Shown: positions 11,380 to 23,943, numbered from the stretch's first letter. The stretch: DNA of 64,000 bases from Lepidonotus clava (GCA_936440205.1 OW387147.1:45441627-45505626), one strand, 5' to 3'. Numbers and translations: made by a program. The notes: generated by a model not told the origin, from the sequence alone.

Positions 11380-11528
11380 CTGTCTGAATTTGTTGTATTA
11401 TATATTATATTGTTACTTTTTATCTTATAGCACTGTTTTGAAAACCTTGTATCAGATGTCTCAATGGACTCACTAGAAAACCGGCATTGCCGAAGTGAGC
11501 CACTCTAATAAAGAACTTTAAAAAAAGA
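11380..11528 (+). mobile_element. Probable non-LTR retroposon 3' tail
   Basis: The segment ends AATAAAGAACTTTAAAAAAA at 11509-11528, with the AATAAA signal a few bases before a short A tail. The preceding 60 bases (ATGTCTCAATGGACTCACTA, then GAAAACCGGCATTGCCG) look like a LINE 3' UTR. No protein-coding part survives, so the element type is inferred from the tail alone. Confidence 0.4.
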
Positions 11529-12948
11529 GAATTATGATTGTGTGTATGGGTGAGTATGTCTGCGAGATAGTGTGTGAGATTGATTGTCTGTGGATGCTTT
11601 TGTGTGTGTGTTAGCTTACGTGTTAAGGCTACATTCTACTATGTAGTTTTTGCTTGCACGTTGGTATCAACACCGCAAATTGCTTGCGGTGCCTAAAGAA
11701 AGGTGCTGCAAACGCTACCTGCCGTAAAGAGGAATGGCCTTTTGTGGGTGCACGTGTTTGGGGTAGCTATGTTTAGTATTATTTTATTTTCAACTAACAC
11801 GTAAGGAAGTTGGTTTTCTTATATGTTTAGTACACTTATGGTGAAGCATTTCTTTTTAACTGTCTTGAACTGTTTCCTCTTATTTTTTCCACACAAGACA
11901 CTCCCTTCAGCGTGGATTAATAATTACTGTTATTGTATTTCGTCCTGATAATGGTAATAGTTTGTATATACTACTACCACCACCCACAAAAGGCGACTTC
12001 CGAGATAGGAACATGGCCCTCAAAACGGCCTACCTCAGGGGGTCTGAGGGCAGGAAGGGAGGGCAGATTTAGGCCTGGCTTCTGGGGGCAGATTTGGGGG
12101 TCCATGTGTCCAATTAAGGGACAAGGAGGGGGATAGGGTTTATTTGTCTTTAGTCATAAAAGTGTTATGTTATATGTCCCCCACTGGTGCTAATCTAATT
12201 CAAATGGTGCTCCTGACCCCATAGATGGCCTGTGGTGGAACATTAATTAATTAGGCATCCATGAAGTTAATTGATGTAAATAGGGCCACCCCCTTTCAAC
12301 ACAGTGGGGGCCCAGTGGGTGGTCAGATCAAAGAAACAGCTGTTCTGGAGAGCAGTTTCTTCTTAGATTTCGCCATTTTACTTAAAGATTTTTTAAGTTC
12401 TCAGAATTGTACATCTAGGTATAGAATGATAGGGTATAGTTTAACATGCTGTCAAAGTTTGGATATGAATTGAGCATTCTAAATAGCTCTTTTGGGCTAA
12501 AAACACCCTCCAGCCATACTAAACCTATCAGATCTGCCCCACCTTCCTGTCCCCGAACAGGCTGGGAACCAGCTCCAGCCCCCTAAGCCCCGCCCACTTT
12601 CTCTAGGTCGGAAGAGCCGTATTAAGAACAGTCAAGTTTCACTAATCGCTATTTTCCTTTTCCTGCCCTTTTAAGAATCTGCACTGATTGTGATTCTCGG
12701 ACAATGATTGTGTATCCTTCCATGAATACCCCCATACATTCTGCTTCGCGGAGCTATTTCTGGTCAGCGGTTGGTAACAAGAAGCTGCGGTGCATATGAA
12801 ACCAAAGGTCAAGGTCTGTTTACAAACCGGTTTCTGCCGACTATGGCAAGCTGTTTTATTTAAGAAAAACAACGAATTCAAATGATGAACACTGGTACCA
12901 AATTCTGCCCTGTTTTAGATTGAAAAAGACGCCATTGTATATAAACCT
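11529..12948. other. No gene recognised
   Basis: Has a GT-rich stretch at 11537-11615 (TGTGTGTAT...TGTGTGTGTG) and otherwise unassigned sequence. Several TAAT-containing words at 12240-12470 could be regulatory, but nothing decides it. Confidence 0.4.
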
Positions 12949-13301
12949 TGGCCCAAGCAAAAAGGTGACGTTATCAAAATGTTGCAGCAAAGTTATGTTT
13001 AGTTTTGGTTTGGTTCTTGTTACTTTCTTTTGATAGCACTCAGAAACTTCTTTAGAACCCAACATTACAACGTAGCACTATGATGTTATTGATACATCCT
13101 TCTTTCATATTTTTTTCCATGTAAAAATAACATTATTATAACATTCTATATGAGTTATTATCACTAAAGTGGTATGTCATTATTTTTTTAGTCTTAACCT
13201 TATGTAAAATAATGTCGTTGTTATGCGAAAATTTACAAATCAACACTATAACCAAAATAGTTAGTCCCAGAACGTGTTTATTATGTTGCTGCTTGACTGG
13301 G
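12949..13301 (-). mobile_element. MITE family A, copy A2 (reverse)
   Basis: In reverse orientation it starts CCCAAGCAAAAAGGTGACG and runs through ATGTTGCAGCAAAGTTATG, then GTTTTGGTTTGGTTCTTGTT and CTTTCTTTTGATAGCACTCA, the complement of the family's TGCCATCAAAA...AACAAGAACC signature. AACATTATTATAACATTCTA words follow, and it closes TGCTGCTTGACTGGG at about 13301. Nearly full length. Confidence 0.8.
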
Positions 13302-14863
13302 TTTTTGTTTTTGTTTTTCTCTTTCTAAAGGTGTTTGATTAAACACTCTGCTAAAACAACGACCAATGGACTAAGCCCTTCACCAGCCCTTATATCAGCG
13401 TTTGAGCTTCAGTCATTCCAATTTCGCTGACTCATGACGAGATGCTACTTAGCAAAAGCTGCATAATGTATTGTATTATACACATATACAAACAAAACAA
13501 ACTATAAGGAAATTGAATGTCTTTACTTCACGAACCAACAGTTCATTTTGATATTAAGGTATCCACGATACTATTACTTTCAAAGGGAAGCTTAGGGTAG
13601 CTACAAGTTTGAGAAAACGTGTACAAAGGGTGTAGCTCTGAGTCAGTTTTCATTCAGGTAAGATAATCAAAGATGAATTAGTATCTTATTCTTCTGTTTT
13701 CTTCGGAGCAATAGCAATCTAACAAATTTCAACCAACGACAGTTTAAGAAATAGGTTTTTGGCATGACAACGTTGTGAGGCAAAATATTGTTTTCCACTC
13801 TAACTTCACCCAATTTCTTAGCCATAATGTAATGCTGATTAGAAAAGCCTCATTTTTTATCCAGAACTCTTCAGACTAGCCATCTCGCCATCTCTTTCTC
13901 AGAAAAAAGTCTAGGAGTCAAGGACGGACCATAACAACATGATATTAAGCATCTGCGAATGCTATTATAATGTGTCCTTTCCCAATAATATGTCTGAATC
14001 AACAGTTCCTTTGTAAGTGGATTGGGACGCCTCGAGACTAGATCGGTGAGTATGGTGTAATTATGAACGTACAGTAGGTGACTACATTGTGTGTCAGAGG
14101 CACATTACAACCGACCTTTGAAGACATTATGGACCCGTCCATGAAGCTCTTTATGAGTCTTATAACCCATCCTCACTGTCCTATGACTACCTGCTATAAT
14201 ACCGTCTGTAATAAAGAACAAGGGCATGCGTGGGCTAGAATTGTCAGAATCGGTATAGAGAAGGACATGGAAGAAACAAATAATTCTAGAACTTTTTCAC
14301 ATTATACAGTCCTAACTTGAACCACTAAGATACCGTGCCGCTCTAATGAGGAAACATACAATTTTTGTGTTATACATATTTCTGCGAGTTCTGAAAATAA
14401 ATTACAGGCAAATGTAAAATGTAAATTCCCAAAAATTGAATCTGTATGACAGATCAATAGGACCAGCAAAAGCACGCTGACGTTGTTTATGAGCCAAAAC
14501 AGATAAGCAAAAATTGGTCTATATCGGCATGAAATGTATGTGGCAGGAGTTCTCCTGGGGGGGGGGGGGTTGAGAGGGAACTGTGTAGGTCCAACTCAAA
14601 CGAATGAAAAGTCATTGTCATCCAAGGACTTAAGCACATTTTGTGACTAAGTCTCCAATATGGATGCCTGACCTACAGTGCCATTGAATTTCTTTCCATG
14701 AAAACCTTTTCTTGACTCCTATTTTTTTGGTTCATATCCATCCTGCGACTCGGGGAGAAGAAGGTTCTATTTATTTCTCTGACGCAGGAGTGGGAAAGGT
14801 TGTGCAGAGTGGGAGCTTTAACCGAGCTGAGGTTTCCCATCTCAGTTTTTTTTATCGGCCTAT
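13302..14863. other. No gene recognised
   Basis: Includes a 13-base G run (14557-14569) and a TGACTCATGACGAG site at 13430 that could bind bZIP factors. No supported exon. Confidence 0.4.
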
Positions 14864-15077
14864 AGCCTGTATTCCACTAAGCGAATTTAACTAATATTAA
14901 TTTTTCAGTTTCGAAGTTTTTCTTATTAGAAATCCTATGAACCTATGCATGTTACATACCATTTGAAAGAGAATTTTAAGACCTTCCTGATAATATGTAA
15001 CACTTGTATAATCATCCCTTAGTCCTACCGGGGATTTCCGATATGGGGAGTAAAATCGGATGGTTGGGTAGAGCCTT
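14864..15077. mobile_element. Hairpin MITE family D, copy D2
   Basis: The left end AGCCTGTATTCCACTAAGCG matches the reverse complement of D3's right end. The core GTTACATACCATTTGAAAGA with a complementary CTGATAATATGTAAC gives the family hairpin, and a TTTCCGATATGGGGAGTAAA segment precedes the degraded right end. No coding capacity. Confidence 0.7.
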
Positions 15078-15878
15078 GACTTTGCCATTGCCCTGAAGTA
15101 TTGGGGATATCTCCCGTGAAGGCAGGGCAGGGATGGGGCCGTCTATCACGGGGCAGATATGGTAAACAGAATTCTGGAGCACAAGCTGATCCACGTCTAT
15201 AACATTATCTATTGCTCTTTTTTTTCTGTTGGAATCATTAAGGTATTTGCATTATTTTTGTTTTGTTTTAGTTTTACCATTTGTTATAAAATAACCTTAC
15301 TAAGGAGTTTAGAATCTGAGGGAAACATTGCTCTCACTATTGATAAAAACCAAGTTTTGTAATTTGCTATAGTATTGGCCGTAACCCTGTTCCCTTTGTG
15401 GACTATTCTTTGATAGACCTCTTTTGATTCTTCCTTTCAATGTTTCATAGTAGTACGTAATTAGATTTCCTTTCGAGGGATCAGAGCTAAATAATGTTTA
15501 AGTGACATGTCCCCATTCTCAAAAACACAAATTATTGAATTTATATTGCAAAGGAAGGCCTGTATTCTGATAAACCTCCCTGATATTTCATATAGAAACT
15601 TCTTATAGAGGGATTTCGATTCATCCACTTAGAATCACCAGAATTATATTCTTTTTAAATGAAATTATATAGACTGCCAGTGCATTTAATCTTTATTTGT
15701 CTTGAATGTTAAAGAGCAAAATTACAATATATAAACGTTTTTTTTTACATTGAATGGGGTATCGCAATTGCAACGGAAAATTAACAAAAACAAATAAGAT
15801 AGTTCGTCCTACCTGATCTATATACACAACCTTCAGTGGTACCCTAAATGTCTGCCTTGCGTGACCCACAACTGCCCC

Positions 15879-15945
15879 CCCGCCCCCGGCCATACATATA
15901 ATTATACACACACAGACCTGGCTGTAAGACCTATAGGCCTGTAGT
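15879..15945. repeat. Short repeat left of element J
   Basis: CCCCCGGCCATACATATAAT, then TATACACACACAGACC and TGTAAGACCTATA, recur in rearranged order at 17124-17195 on the other side of the 882-bp element. The two copies are the only similarity seen between the two flanks. Confidence 0.5.
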
Positions 15946-16109
15946 GAGTTTCACCGTGGGGGCTGCCATTGTCCCCCAGCTCAGGCCTGTCGGGGGACAA
16001 GCTACACCCCTCCACCAGTGATAAGCTACCAAAAACACACTACCTTCAGTTCCCTACTGAAGGACAGCAACATCTTAAAGCTTCGTAATTTTATTTGAAT
16101 AGCTACAGT

Positions 16110-16991
16110 CGTTGGCTGAGTAACCAAAGGTCGTATCTCAAAAATATCATATTTTTTTTTTATTATTGAAAATATTTCCTGACCCCTTGAGCCATGTAGA
16201 CAATTTTGATTTTTTTAAATCTGACTATTTGTTGGAATGTTATGGCTCAGTAAACAAAGGTCGTATCTGACCTGGCACTCTTGTCAGTGAGTAACCAAAG
16301 GTCGTATCTGATTAGAAAAAGTGTCAAAATATAGGTTTTTAAAAGAAATATTATCATTCAAGTGATCAAATCTTTTGCATAATTATTCAGAAAGGGATAT
16401 GACAAAATCTTAAAGTACAACTTTAATTAGTTATTGTAAATTTATCAACAAAATAGCAAAAATGCCAGATACGACCTTTGGTTACTAAACTGATGATTTG
16501 GAAGTTGAGTAACCAAAGGTCGTATATGACAATAATTTTAAGTTTGTTAGTTTAGACCTTGTTCACATAATTCAATTTTGATTTAATCTCATGAAATTAA
16601 TAAGAGTGTATTGACTTTACCTGTATATCATTATTTTATCATCCCAAAGTCAAGAGGGTTTCATAAATTTGGATTTAATCTAATACACTGTTTACCAGAT
16701 ACAACCTTTGATTATAAAAAAAATCATATTTTCTCTGAAAGATTGAGTAACCAAAGGTCGTATATGCATTTATTCCCTTTAATGTTTCCATGGTCACTTT
16801 AATATCAAACATTTTTATCTCCAAACCAGCTATTAAATTCACCCCTTAATAACCAATCAAGCAAAGCAAATTTACAAACTTTTGATAAGTATCTCAACTT
16901 TTATATACAGTTACAATAATACAAATTTCTATATTTGTCATTTCCCAAAATCTCATATTTTCATATACGACCTTTGGTTACTCAGCCAACG
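16110..16991. mobile_element. 882-bp element J with eight internal motif copies
   Basis: Perfect 27-bp inverted termini: CGTTGGCTGAGTAACCAAAG plus GTCGTAT at 16110-16136, complemented at 16965-16991. CAGT directly flanks both ends (16106-16109 and 16992-16995), consistent with a 4-bp target duplication. The inner part of the terminal repeat, GTAACCAAAGGTCGTAT, recurs inside near 16244, 16290, 16470 (reverse), 16507, 16700 (reverse, decayed) and 16746, giving eight copies with the ends. The rest is AT-rich and noncoding. Subterminal motif arrays of this kind bind transposase in some DNA transposons, so a non-autonomous transposon is the best reading; superfamily unassigned. Confidence 0.8.
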
Positions 16992-17123
16992 CAGTAATAA
17001 CCTCTATACCCCTTTTGGAATTTGTTGATAATATTGATTATTGAGGAATTTATAGCTAGGTAAAATTTACCTCTGCTCCTTCCCTCTGAGGTACCCTTAA
17101 GTAGGTTCTATGCACACTGTCTA

Positions 17124-17195
17124 ATACATACACAGACCTAGTTGTAAGACCTATACTCACCCCCCGGCTGTACATATAGATATACAGACCCGAGT
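17124..17195. repeat. Short repeat right of element J
   Basis: Partner of 15879-15945: CACAGACCTAGTTGTAAGAC, CTATACTCACC, then CCCCCGGCTGTACATATAGA. The order of the two halves is swapped compared with the left copy. Confidence 0.5.
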
Positions 17196-18189
17196 AGCCT
17201 GGGGATTACTCCTGTACATGTTGGTGTTTTGTTTTCTGGCCCACCTCCTGGCCCCCTGCATCAATAGTATCGAGTGGCCCTCTGCATTAAATGCAGGTTC
17301 ACTAACCACTGGGCCTGTAGGGAGGTGGGGAGATACCATAGGGAGGGATGGGGAGAAGGGGTGATGGTATGGGGGAGGGGTTAGCATCAAAGTCTGATGT
17401 CTATGGGGTACCAAGTGTAGCGCAACGTTTTTGGATATATTTCTAAGGATTTTGATTTTTGTGCAAATTTCACGAGTTGAGATTTAGTTTTGTATCTATA
17501 TAAATACGAATACTAGTTCTATATTGAAATTACAAAGGGTCACTTAGGCCATAATTACACCACACGTAGGGTCTGCGTTCATGTCCGGTCGTGTTGCCAA
17601 ACTCGTCTGATTTACATTAGGGTTATAATAAAGCTTTATTATACTATTCGTTGGGTCGCATTGCATACCAATGTGTCCAAACGCAAAGTATATTATACTA
17701 AGTGTTTCGGGTTTAGTTCCCAATGCGAACTTTTTATTTCACATATTACACTTCGCGTTGGGCATCACAATTTGAGTTTGTTATTCGCGTTGGAACCCCC
17801 CCCCCCCCCCCCCAAATAAAACAGCCTGCAAGTGAACCAGCTGACGCGTAGTGTAATTATTATGGGCTTTAGTTGTACTGACCTTCTGTGACCACCCATC
17901 TTGTTAATACGTCGCTATCTAGAGTGGAATAAAAACGTTGAATCAGTGCCGAACTCAGTGTTGTGTAGACTTGATTGTCAACAAGGTGCAGATATTTTGC
18001 GAATTCACTGGGAGACTATCAGCATAGAGCAGCGTCATCGGTCCTATTATTTTTTAACAAGGTCTTTATATGTAAATTCTGATTACATAGGTAACATGGA
18101 GCAGGGGAAAGAAGCAGTAAGTAGTATACGGAAAGTAACCTAAGATGACGGTATTCCTTTCGTGATTGGCCTTTAAACCTTAGATCTCA
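17196..18189. other. No gene recognised; 18-base C run
   Basis: 17796-17813 is an uninterrupted run of 18 C. The frame at 17901-18143 has no recognisable domain. Nothing else identified. Confidence 0.5.
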
Positions 18190-18500
18190 TTTTAGATCAG
18201 TCAATACCTGCCTAATTTTTAGGTAACCGTTACATTACTGTACATGAGGTTGGATTTCATCAAAGAGAATGTTATACATGTAATAATATATATTTTAATT
18301 GACTTGACACCTTAACAATACAGAATGTTATGATAGCATTATGTTTTGATAAAAATACGTAACCAGAACATTATGATAGCACAAATTGCACACTTTAATG
18401 TTACAATGGTAGGTGTCCGATGTGTCATCACAATTACACAAAAACCAAAACAGAACTAACAAACACTATTGTAACAATACGTTGATTGCATACTTGTTGG
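18190..18500 (+). mobile_element. MITE family A, copy A3 (decayed)
   Basis: Recognised by TAGGTAACCGTTACATTACT, AGAATGTTATGATAGCATTA, ACCAGAACATTATGATAGCA, then ACAAAAACCAAAACAGAAC and a closing TGCATACTTGTTGGG. The left boundary is uncertain. It is more diverged than A1, A8 and A9. Confidence 0.6.
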
Positions 18501-20524
18501 GTTTATCTGGACATTTTTTACAGTAAAAAGTCAAATGCTCGCCCTAGGTGTGACTCGGCGCGCCATAGCCGCCTGCCCGGAGGTTCAATACCACCTCCCC
18601 TCTCCATTGACACGTGCTATTTACGCCCCTACAGTAGGCACCCCCCCCCCCACCCCCCCTTCTCCAGGGCTTTAGTTAGCCCCCACGTGGCCCCCAAGAC
18701 GGGCCCAAACGCCCCAGGCCGGCTTGTTAGTCCATATCGACACCTCGGCCCCTCCGGTTTTTTCTCCATTCATTCATGACCCCAGACGGCTGGCTGGGGG
18801 ACCCACAGGACCCGCCTGGTACTGATCTTTGGTGGTAGGACTCTCTCCGATTCAGACCTATTTAGAAGTTGTTTTTATCCTATTGCACCTTGCATAAAAA
18901 CGGCGCAGCATGCTCTAAAAGTTGTCAATTGTTCACTGTATGAAGACCAACGAAACTATAGGAATGCACCAAACATTCACAGTGAGTTCCGTATGAGTAT
19001 TAATACTTCTTATAAGTGTTCTTTCGTTTTGGAAAATTGTAAAATTTGCTGTCACTGATCTTCGTCCATCTGACTCTCTCCGATTCGGAGCTATTTACAA
19101 GTTGGGTTTTATCCCCTTAAACATTGCATAACCTACTTTACGTTTGTTTAGATAAGTTTATATTTGTAAGAAAGGTCAAAGTTTAGTCCCCTCGTTCCTC
19201 AGTAGTGTTACGTCCAGAAATATGATAATGTTATGTGCAAAACAGAGAGGGTAATTGACAGTATACCTCATAACCAAGATTGGTGCTGACAATTCCAGGT
19301 TTTGAAACAGGAACTACTTATTGTGTTCTACCAAAGCCACACTCCTCCCTATCCTTTGTGAACATTCAGGATCTGTGAGATTTGTACAAGCTTTGAGCAC
19401 CCATGCGGTCATCTCGTTGTTTTTTTGTAATTAGCTTGACGTGTGCACATGATCTTTCAGATTAGTTGCAGCATCATTAAAATTTCACAGATGCGAGAAG
19501 AAGCAGGATTGAAAATAATGTAATGGAGTTAAATGATAGAACAAATCGTGGGAGTGACTGATTCACATAGTTGGGCAAGACTTTATCATTTCCATGAATA
19601 CATCTGCCATTCATTCTTAATCATGTCCAGTCACTCTGTGCAAGATTACCCACCGTACCAGAAATGACAGTCGGTTAGAATTGACTCCTATGGCTATTTG
19701 CCTTCAATTTAAGATTTCTACATGCTGTGGTTCAAAAGTAGTCCTTTGGCTTTTACTGGAAGATATCACTCTCAAGGTGAGGTCCAAGTGGCAGAGTGCA
19801 ATCCAGTTTGTCTTACATAATTTGTGATTTTTTTCGCCTTAGTGGTTGCCCTCTGCACTTTGGTATGGCAGCACTAATAAGGACCTACTAAAGGTAGTAT
19901 GCCCTTCACCAGGTGCACACCTCCGTACTCCCAGGCACCAGGCCCATTCTGCACCAAGTCTTATAAGGGCATCACATTATTGATCTTTGAAATCTCACTC
20001 ACCTTCATGTTCTTACATTAATTTCGAAGTAAAAAAATTACGCTACTTTTTTTCCCGTTGATTTTTCTTGTGCTCCTTTGGCCTTTTTCTTCCCCTTCTC
20101 CTCCCCCTCTGGTGACTTCTGGAGGTCGGTAAAAGTTCAGTCTTAACGTACATTGCGGTGGGCGGTATTTCACCTCTCAATTACCGCCTCAGTTGACATT
20201 TCTCGGCTCACGAAAGGCCTGCTCCCTACACAGCGCTACAGAAAAAAGGGAATTCTTTGCAATTTAGCCAATTGTTTGATAATGCCAATGACTTTGGGGG
20301 AGGTTCCCCCCTCCCTCCTGTGGTGTTCTGGTGGCTGGTTATCTAACCCAGGGATGGCTCGGTTTGGTGAGCAGCTCCTAATGATATTCTTATCTCTGTG
20401 TGAGCTATGGGATGAGCTGCTCGCCTTGTCCTGCCAGCCTGGCGCTGTCTGAGGTGCCTAAACAGGGCCTGATTAGAGTGATAGCCAGCTCATACTGGAG
20501 GAGGGGATCGGCAGGGTATCCTAC
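18501..20524. other. No gene recognised
   Basis: 18540-18800 is C-rich with a GGTTCAATACC word resembling a pol III B box but no convincing tRNA fold. A short phrase recurs at 18841 and 19076 (CTCTCTCCGATTC, then GAGCTATTTAC or GACCTATTTAG and AAGTTG). 19900-20460 has no supported exon. Confidence 0.4.
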
Positions 20525-22110
20525 CACTGCGCGAAAATAGGCATTTACAAGATATTAATTCTCATGGAAAGATACATAAATGGCTACATTTCCATTGGAT
20601 ATAAGGGCATTTCCAAATCATGAGAGATGAGCTTGAACAAACAGTAAAGTTGTAATTTCCATGATATTTACATTTTGTAATGGCTCTTTTTCCAAAGGTC
20701 CTTTTTGGTCCTGTCAGATGACCTTTATTATTCTTTTGTGAACATTGTAAATTTCAGCTAAGGTCACACAACATCAAAAATCAAATATCACAAGGATGGT
20801 CTTTGGTAAACCTTAACAAGATATGGAAAGATGGCCATTCTCCCTATCCTTACTGAATGTAATGGCTCTTTTTACAAAACATACAAATTGCTATAATGGC
20901 CACCTTGTCCAAATTCAATGATCCTTGTAAAGTGCAGTAAAGGTTGTCCCTGATGGAATTTGGAAAAGTACTAAAGCCCACATTTACTGACAATGTAAAG
21001 GTTGTAGATGTGATATTTCAAGTTCTTTTATAATATCGGGATATGCCTTAAATGTAATCTTTAAAAAGATGAATACAAATAGAGTGTTTGGAAAGATGAG
21101 GCCTCTATGATATTGCAGGGGCACTGAGAGGCCATATTTGATGAGTTTGGAAATAACTCAATGGCCATCTTTCCAATACCTCTGATATATTTGTCTCAAT
21201 GATAGGTTAGAGTACATAATAATGAGCATGTTCCCATCATATCTGAGGTATATACCTGAGTGATGAGTTTGGAAATTACCAAAATGGTCATCTTTCCAAT
21301 CACTGGGAGATCTATCTCTCAGTTTGTCTCATTTCAAGTTTGATATAGAGAAAGTGGAAGAGTGCCTAGTTACTCCAGTGGATTTGAACAGAAAAGGTGT
21401 CTATCAAAAGGACCATTACTTAGAGAGATTATAAAAACTATTACAAATATTTTTGTTTCAAATATCTAACCCCCCATGTAATGAAAGTAGTTCATGGTAG
21501 TTTAATCCGATTTCCAAAGATTAAACATAAGGCAAAGATCATTTTTGGATATGATATTACAACAAAACTGATGATGATTTACTCATGTCCCCTCTAGTGG
21601 TTAGTTTAGAACTAAATACTTAAAGACAACCTTTACAAGGAAAGTAAATTTAATGGAAATATCACATTTACAATGTATTTACATCCTGTAAAGGTCATAT
21701 TTCCTAATTATGCTATCTTTATGCACCAGGTGGCAGCAGTATTGTTCTCATCAAAATGTATATTTACCCATGTTTCTTGTGTTTATGGGTCTATAAGTCA
21801 TCAGAACACAATTCCACCCCATATCAACTATCAACTGTATCATCACTGCAAATGTACATGACTATTAAGGCATAGTAGATCTCTCAGTCATAAAGTAAGG
21901 GCTGAAGCCATCTTATTTGCCATTAGAAATCACTTTAACCCAATTCTAATTATCATATTTGTCTGCTAAAAAATGAACTGGAACCAACTGACGACTATGC
22001 ATTGTATAAGTGAATACTAAGGATATGTTTCATTTTGCAGTGGCAGATTGCAGTCCAACTATTAAACTTGACATTAGGCATCTTCTCTTATCAGGGTTTA
22101 GTCATGCATG

Positions 22111-22147
<37 letters not shown>

Positions 22148-23811
22148 AGAATCTGATCACAGTTAGGCTTAAGGTCATGTTCTATTCATATTATTGAGGT
22201 GTATATCATCATCTGTCCACGTGGTGGAGAGTTGATAAAAAAAAATAGCAGATTGGTTCAGCCCTTTTCAGCCTAGGAGATCTATTCCTACTTTAATTGG
22301 TGTATACATTTTGCCTAGATGTGATAATTTATAAATGGTATGGGATAAAATTGTTTCTGATGGCTTATAGACCCAAAAACACAAGAAATATGAGTAAATA
22401 TACACTTTTTGATACAATCAATGCTGCTGCCACCTGGTGCATAAAAATAGCATAATTTGGAAATATGACCTTTACAGGATGTAAATACATTGTAAATGTG
22501 ATATTTCCATTAAATTTACTTTCCTTGTAAAGGTTGTCTTTAAGTATTTAGTTCTAAACTAACCACTAGAGGGGACATGAGTAAATCATCATCAGTTTTG
22601 TTGTAATATCATATCCAAAAATGATCTTTGCCTTATGTTTAATCTTTGGAAATCGGATTAAACTACCATGAACTACTTTCATTACATGGGGGGTTAGATA
22701 TTTGAAACAAAAATATTTGTAATAGTTTTTATAATGTCTCTAAGTAATGATCCTTTTGATAGACACCTTTTCTGTTCAAATCCACTGGAGTAACTAGGCA
22801 CTCTTCCACTTTCTCTATATCAAACTTGAAATGAGACAAACTGAGAGATAGATCTCCCAGTGATTGGAAAGAAGACCATTTTGGTAATCTCCAAACTCAT
22901 CACTCAGGTATATACCTCAGATATAATGGAAAGAGGCTCATTATTGTGTACTCTAACTCATTATTGAGACAAACATCTCAGAGGTATTGGAAAGATGACC
23001 ATTGAGTCATTTCCAAACTCATCAAATATGGCCTCTCAGTACCTTTACAATATCACAGAAGCCTGGCCTTTCCAAACACATCTACACTTTTCACTGATCA
23101 AGAGACAGGCTTCTCAGGGGTATTGGAAAGTAGTCCCAAAATGATTAGTCCTAGACCCCCAATGAACTTTCTTAAACTCTAAAGATTGTGGGAAATGTTG
23201 GAGTTCAATAACCTCACCAAGGTATCTAAAAGTAATTTCAATAGAAAATCTGAAACTATGGATAGGTCAATTTGACCCACAAGCTTTACAAGACATGTGG
23301 TAGAATGTAAAGATAACCAATTAGATAATTAAAAATGGATGTAAATACCATTATGAACAATTTGATTTAAAGGTTACTTACAAATTGTAAAGACCACTTT
23401 TCTAAAAAATGTGCTAGCCATTGACCTTGACCCATGGGCTTTAAGTTCATTTCATAACCATAGAAGTGGACCTTTCCAAAGAAAAACTAAACATGATGCA
23501 AATATCATCTATGTTGTGTACCTTCCCAAGAACTTCACTGATGTCAAAGGTGTTCTTTCTAAGACTAATGGAAAGCGGGTGGAAATGTCATCTAGATGCA
23601 TGACCTTGAATACATATTTGTTGTCACTAAAGTTTATGCTGCTCTTTAATGAACCATTACTAAGGATTTACAAATTGTAGATACATGTACCACCTTTAGG
23701 GAATGGAAAGGTTATTTGAAACAAAGTGAAAGTTCATAATTAGCTGTATCCACCTTTACAAAACCTTTACTATGCATGGAAACCTTTGGAAAGCTCTTTT
23801 TTCGCGCAGTG
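20525..23811. mobile_element. 3.3-kb palindromic CACTA-like element
   Basis: Ends are CACTGCGCGAAAA at 20525 and TTTTCGCGCAGTG at 23811, with TAC directly outside both (20522-20524 and 23812-23814). CACTG termini plus a 3-bp target duplication fit the CACTA/EnSpm superfamily. About 0.8 kb on each side of the centre (roughly 21100-21900 and 22340-23060) are near-identical inverted arms; an (AT)n tract at 22115-22142 marks the middle. The words TTTCCAA and TTGGAAA, often as ATGGCCATCTTTCCAAT, recur many times in inverted orientation on the two sides, like CACTA subterminal repeats. No transposase frame is present, so it is non-autonomous. Confidence 0.8.
21586..21600 (-). promoter_or_regulatory. 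CTCF-like word in left arm (mirrored at 22563-22577)
   Basis: The minus strand reads CCACTAGAGGGGACA, matching 13 of 15 positions of the CTCF core. The inverted arm carries the same word on the plus strand at 22563-22577, so the palindrome holds a divergent pair. Occupancy is unknown and the match is imperfect at the GGC step. Confidence 0.25.
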
Positions 23812-23943
23812 TACAAGACGTAGAGATGTTCTCATAATAATGACTCGATGACCTTGAGATAACCTAATAGTGACGTCACAATGGCCCACTTTCCATTGTA
23901 AGACTTACTTTTTGTTCAGATAATAATAAGTCTATGACCTTGA
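23422..23943 (-). promoter_or_regulatory. Cluster of four TGACCTTGA sites
   Basis: TGACCTTGA (reverse complement TCAAGGTCA) occurs exactly at 23422-23430, 23601-23609, 23849-23857 and 23935-23943. TCAAGGTCA is the extended half-site of NR5A/ERR nuclear receptors. Two copies lie in the right end of the CACTA-like element and two lie outside. The outer two sit in a loose repeat (CTATGACCTTGAGATGACCT), so they may be a decayed tandem repeat and not a regulatory cluster. Confidence 0.35.

Noticed and set aside
16110-16991. CRISPR-like array because one motif is repeated with spacers
   Set aside because: Copies are in both orientations, spacing is irregular, the ends are inverted repeats with a target duplication, and the context is eukaryotic.
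18545-18600. tRNA or SINE because of GGTTCAATACC
   Set aside because: No A box at suitable spacing and no cloverleaf; left as unassigned.
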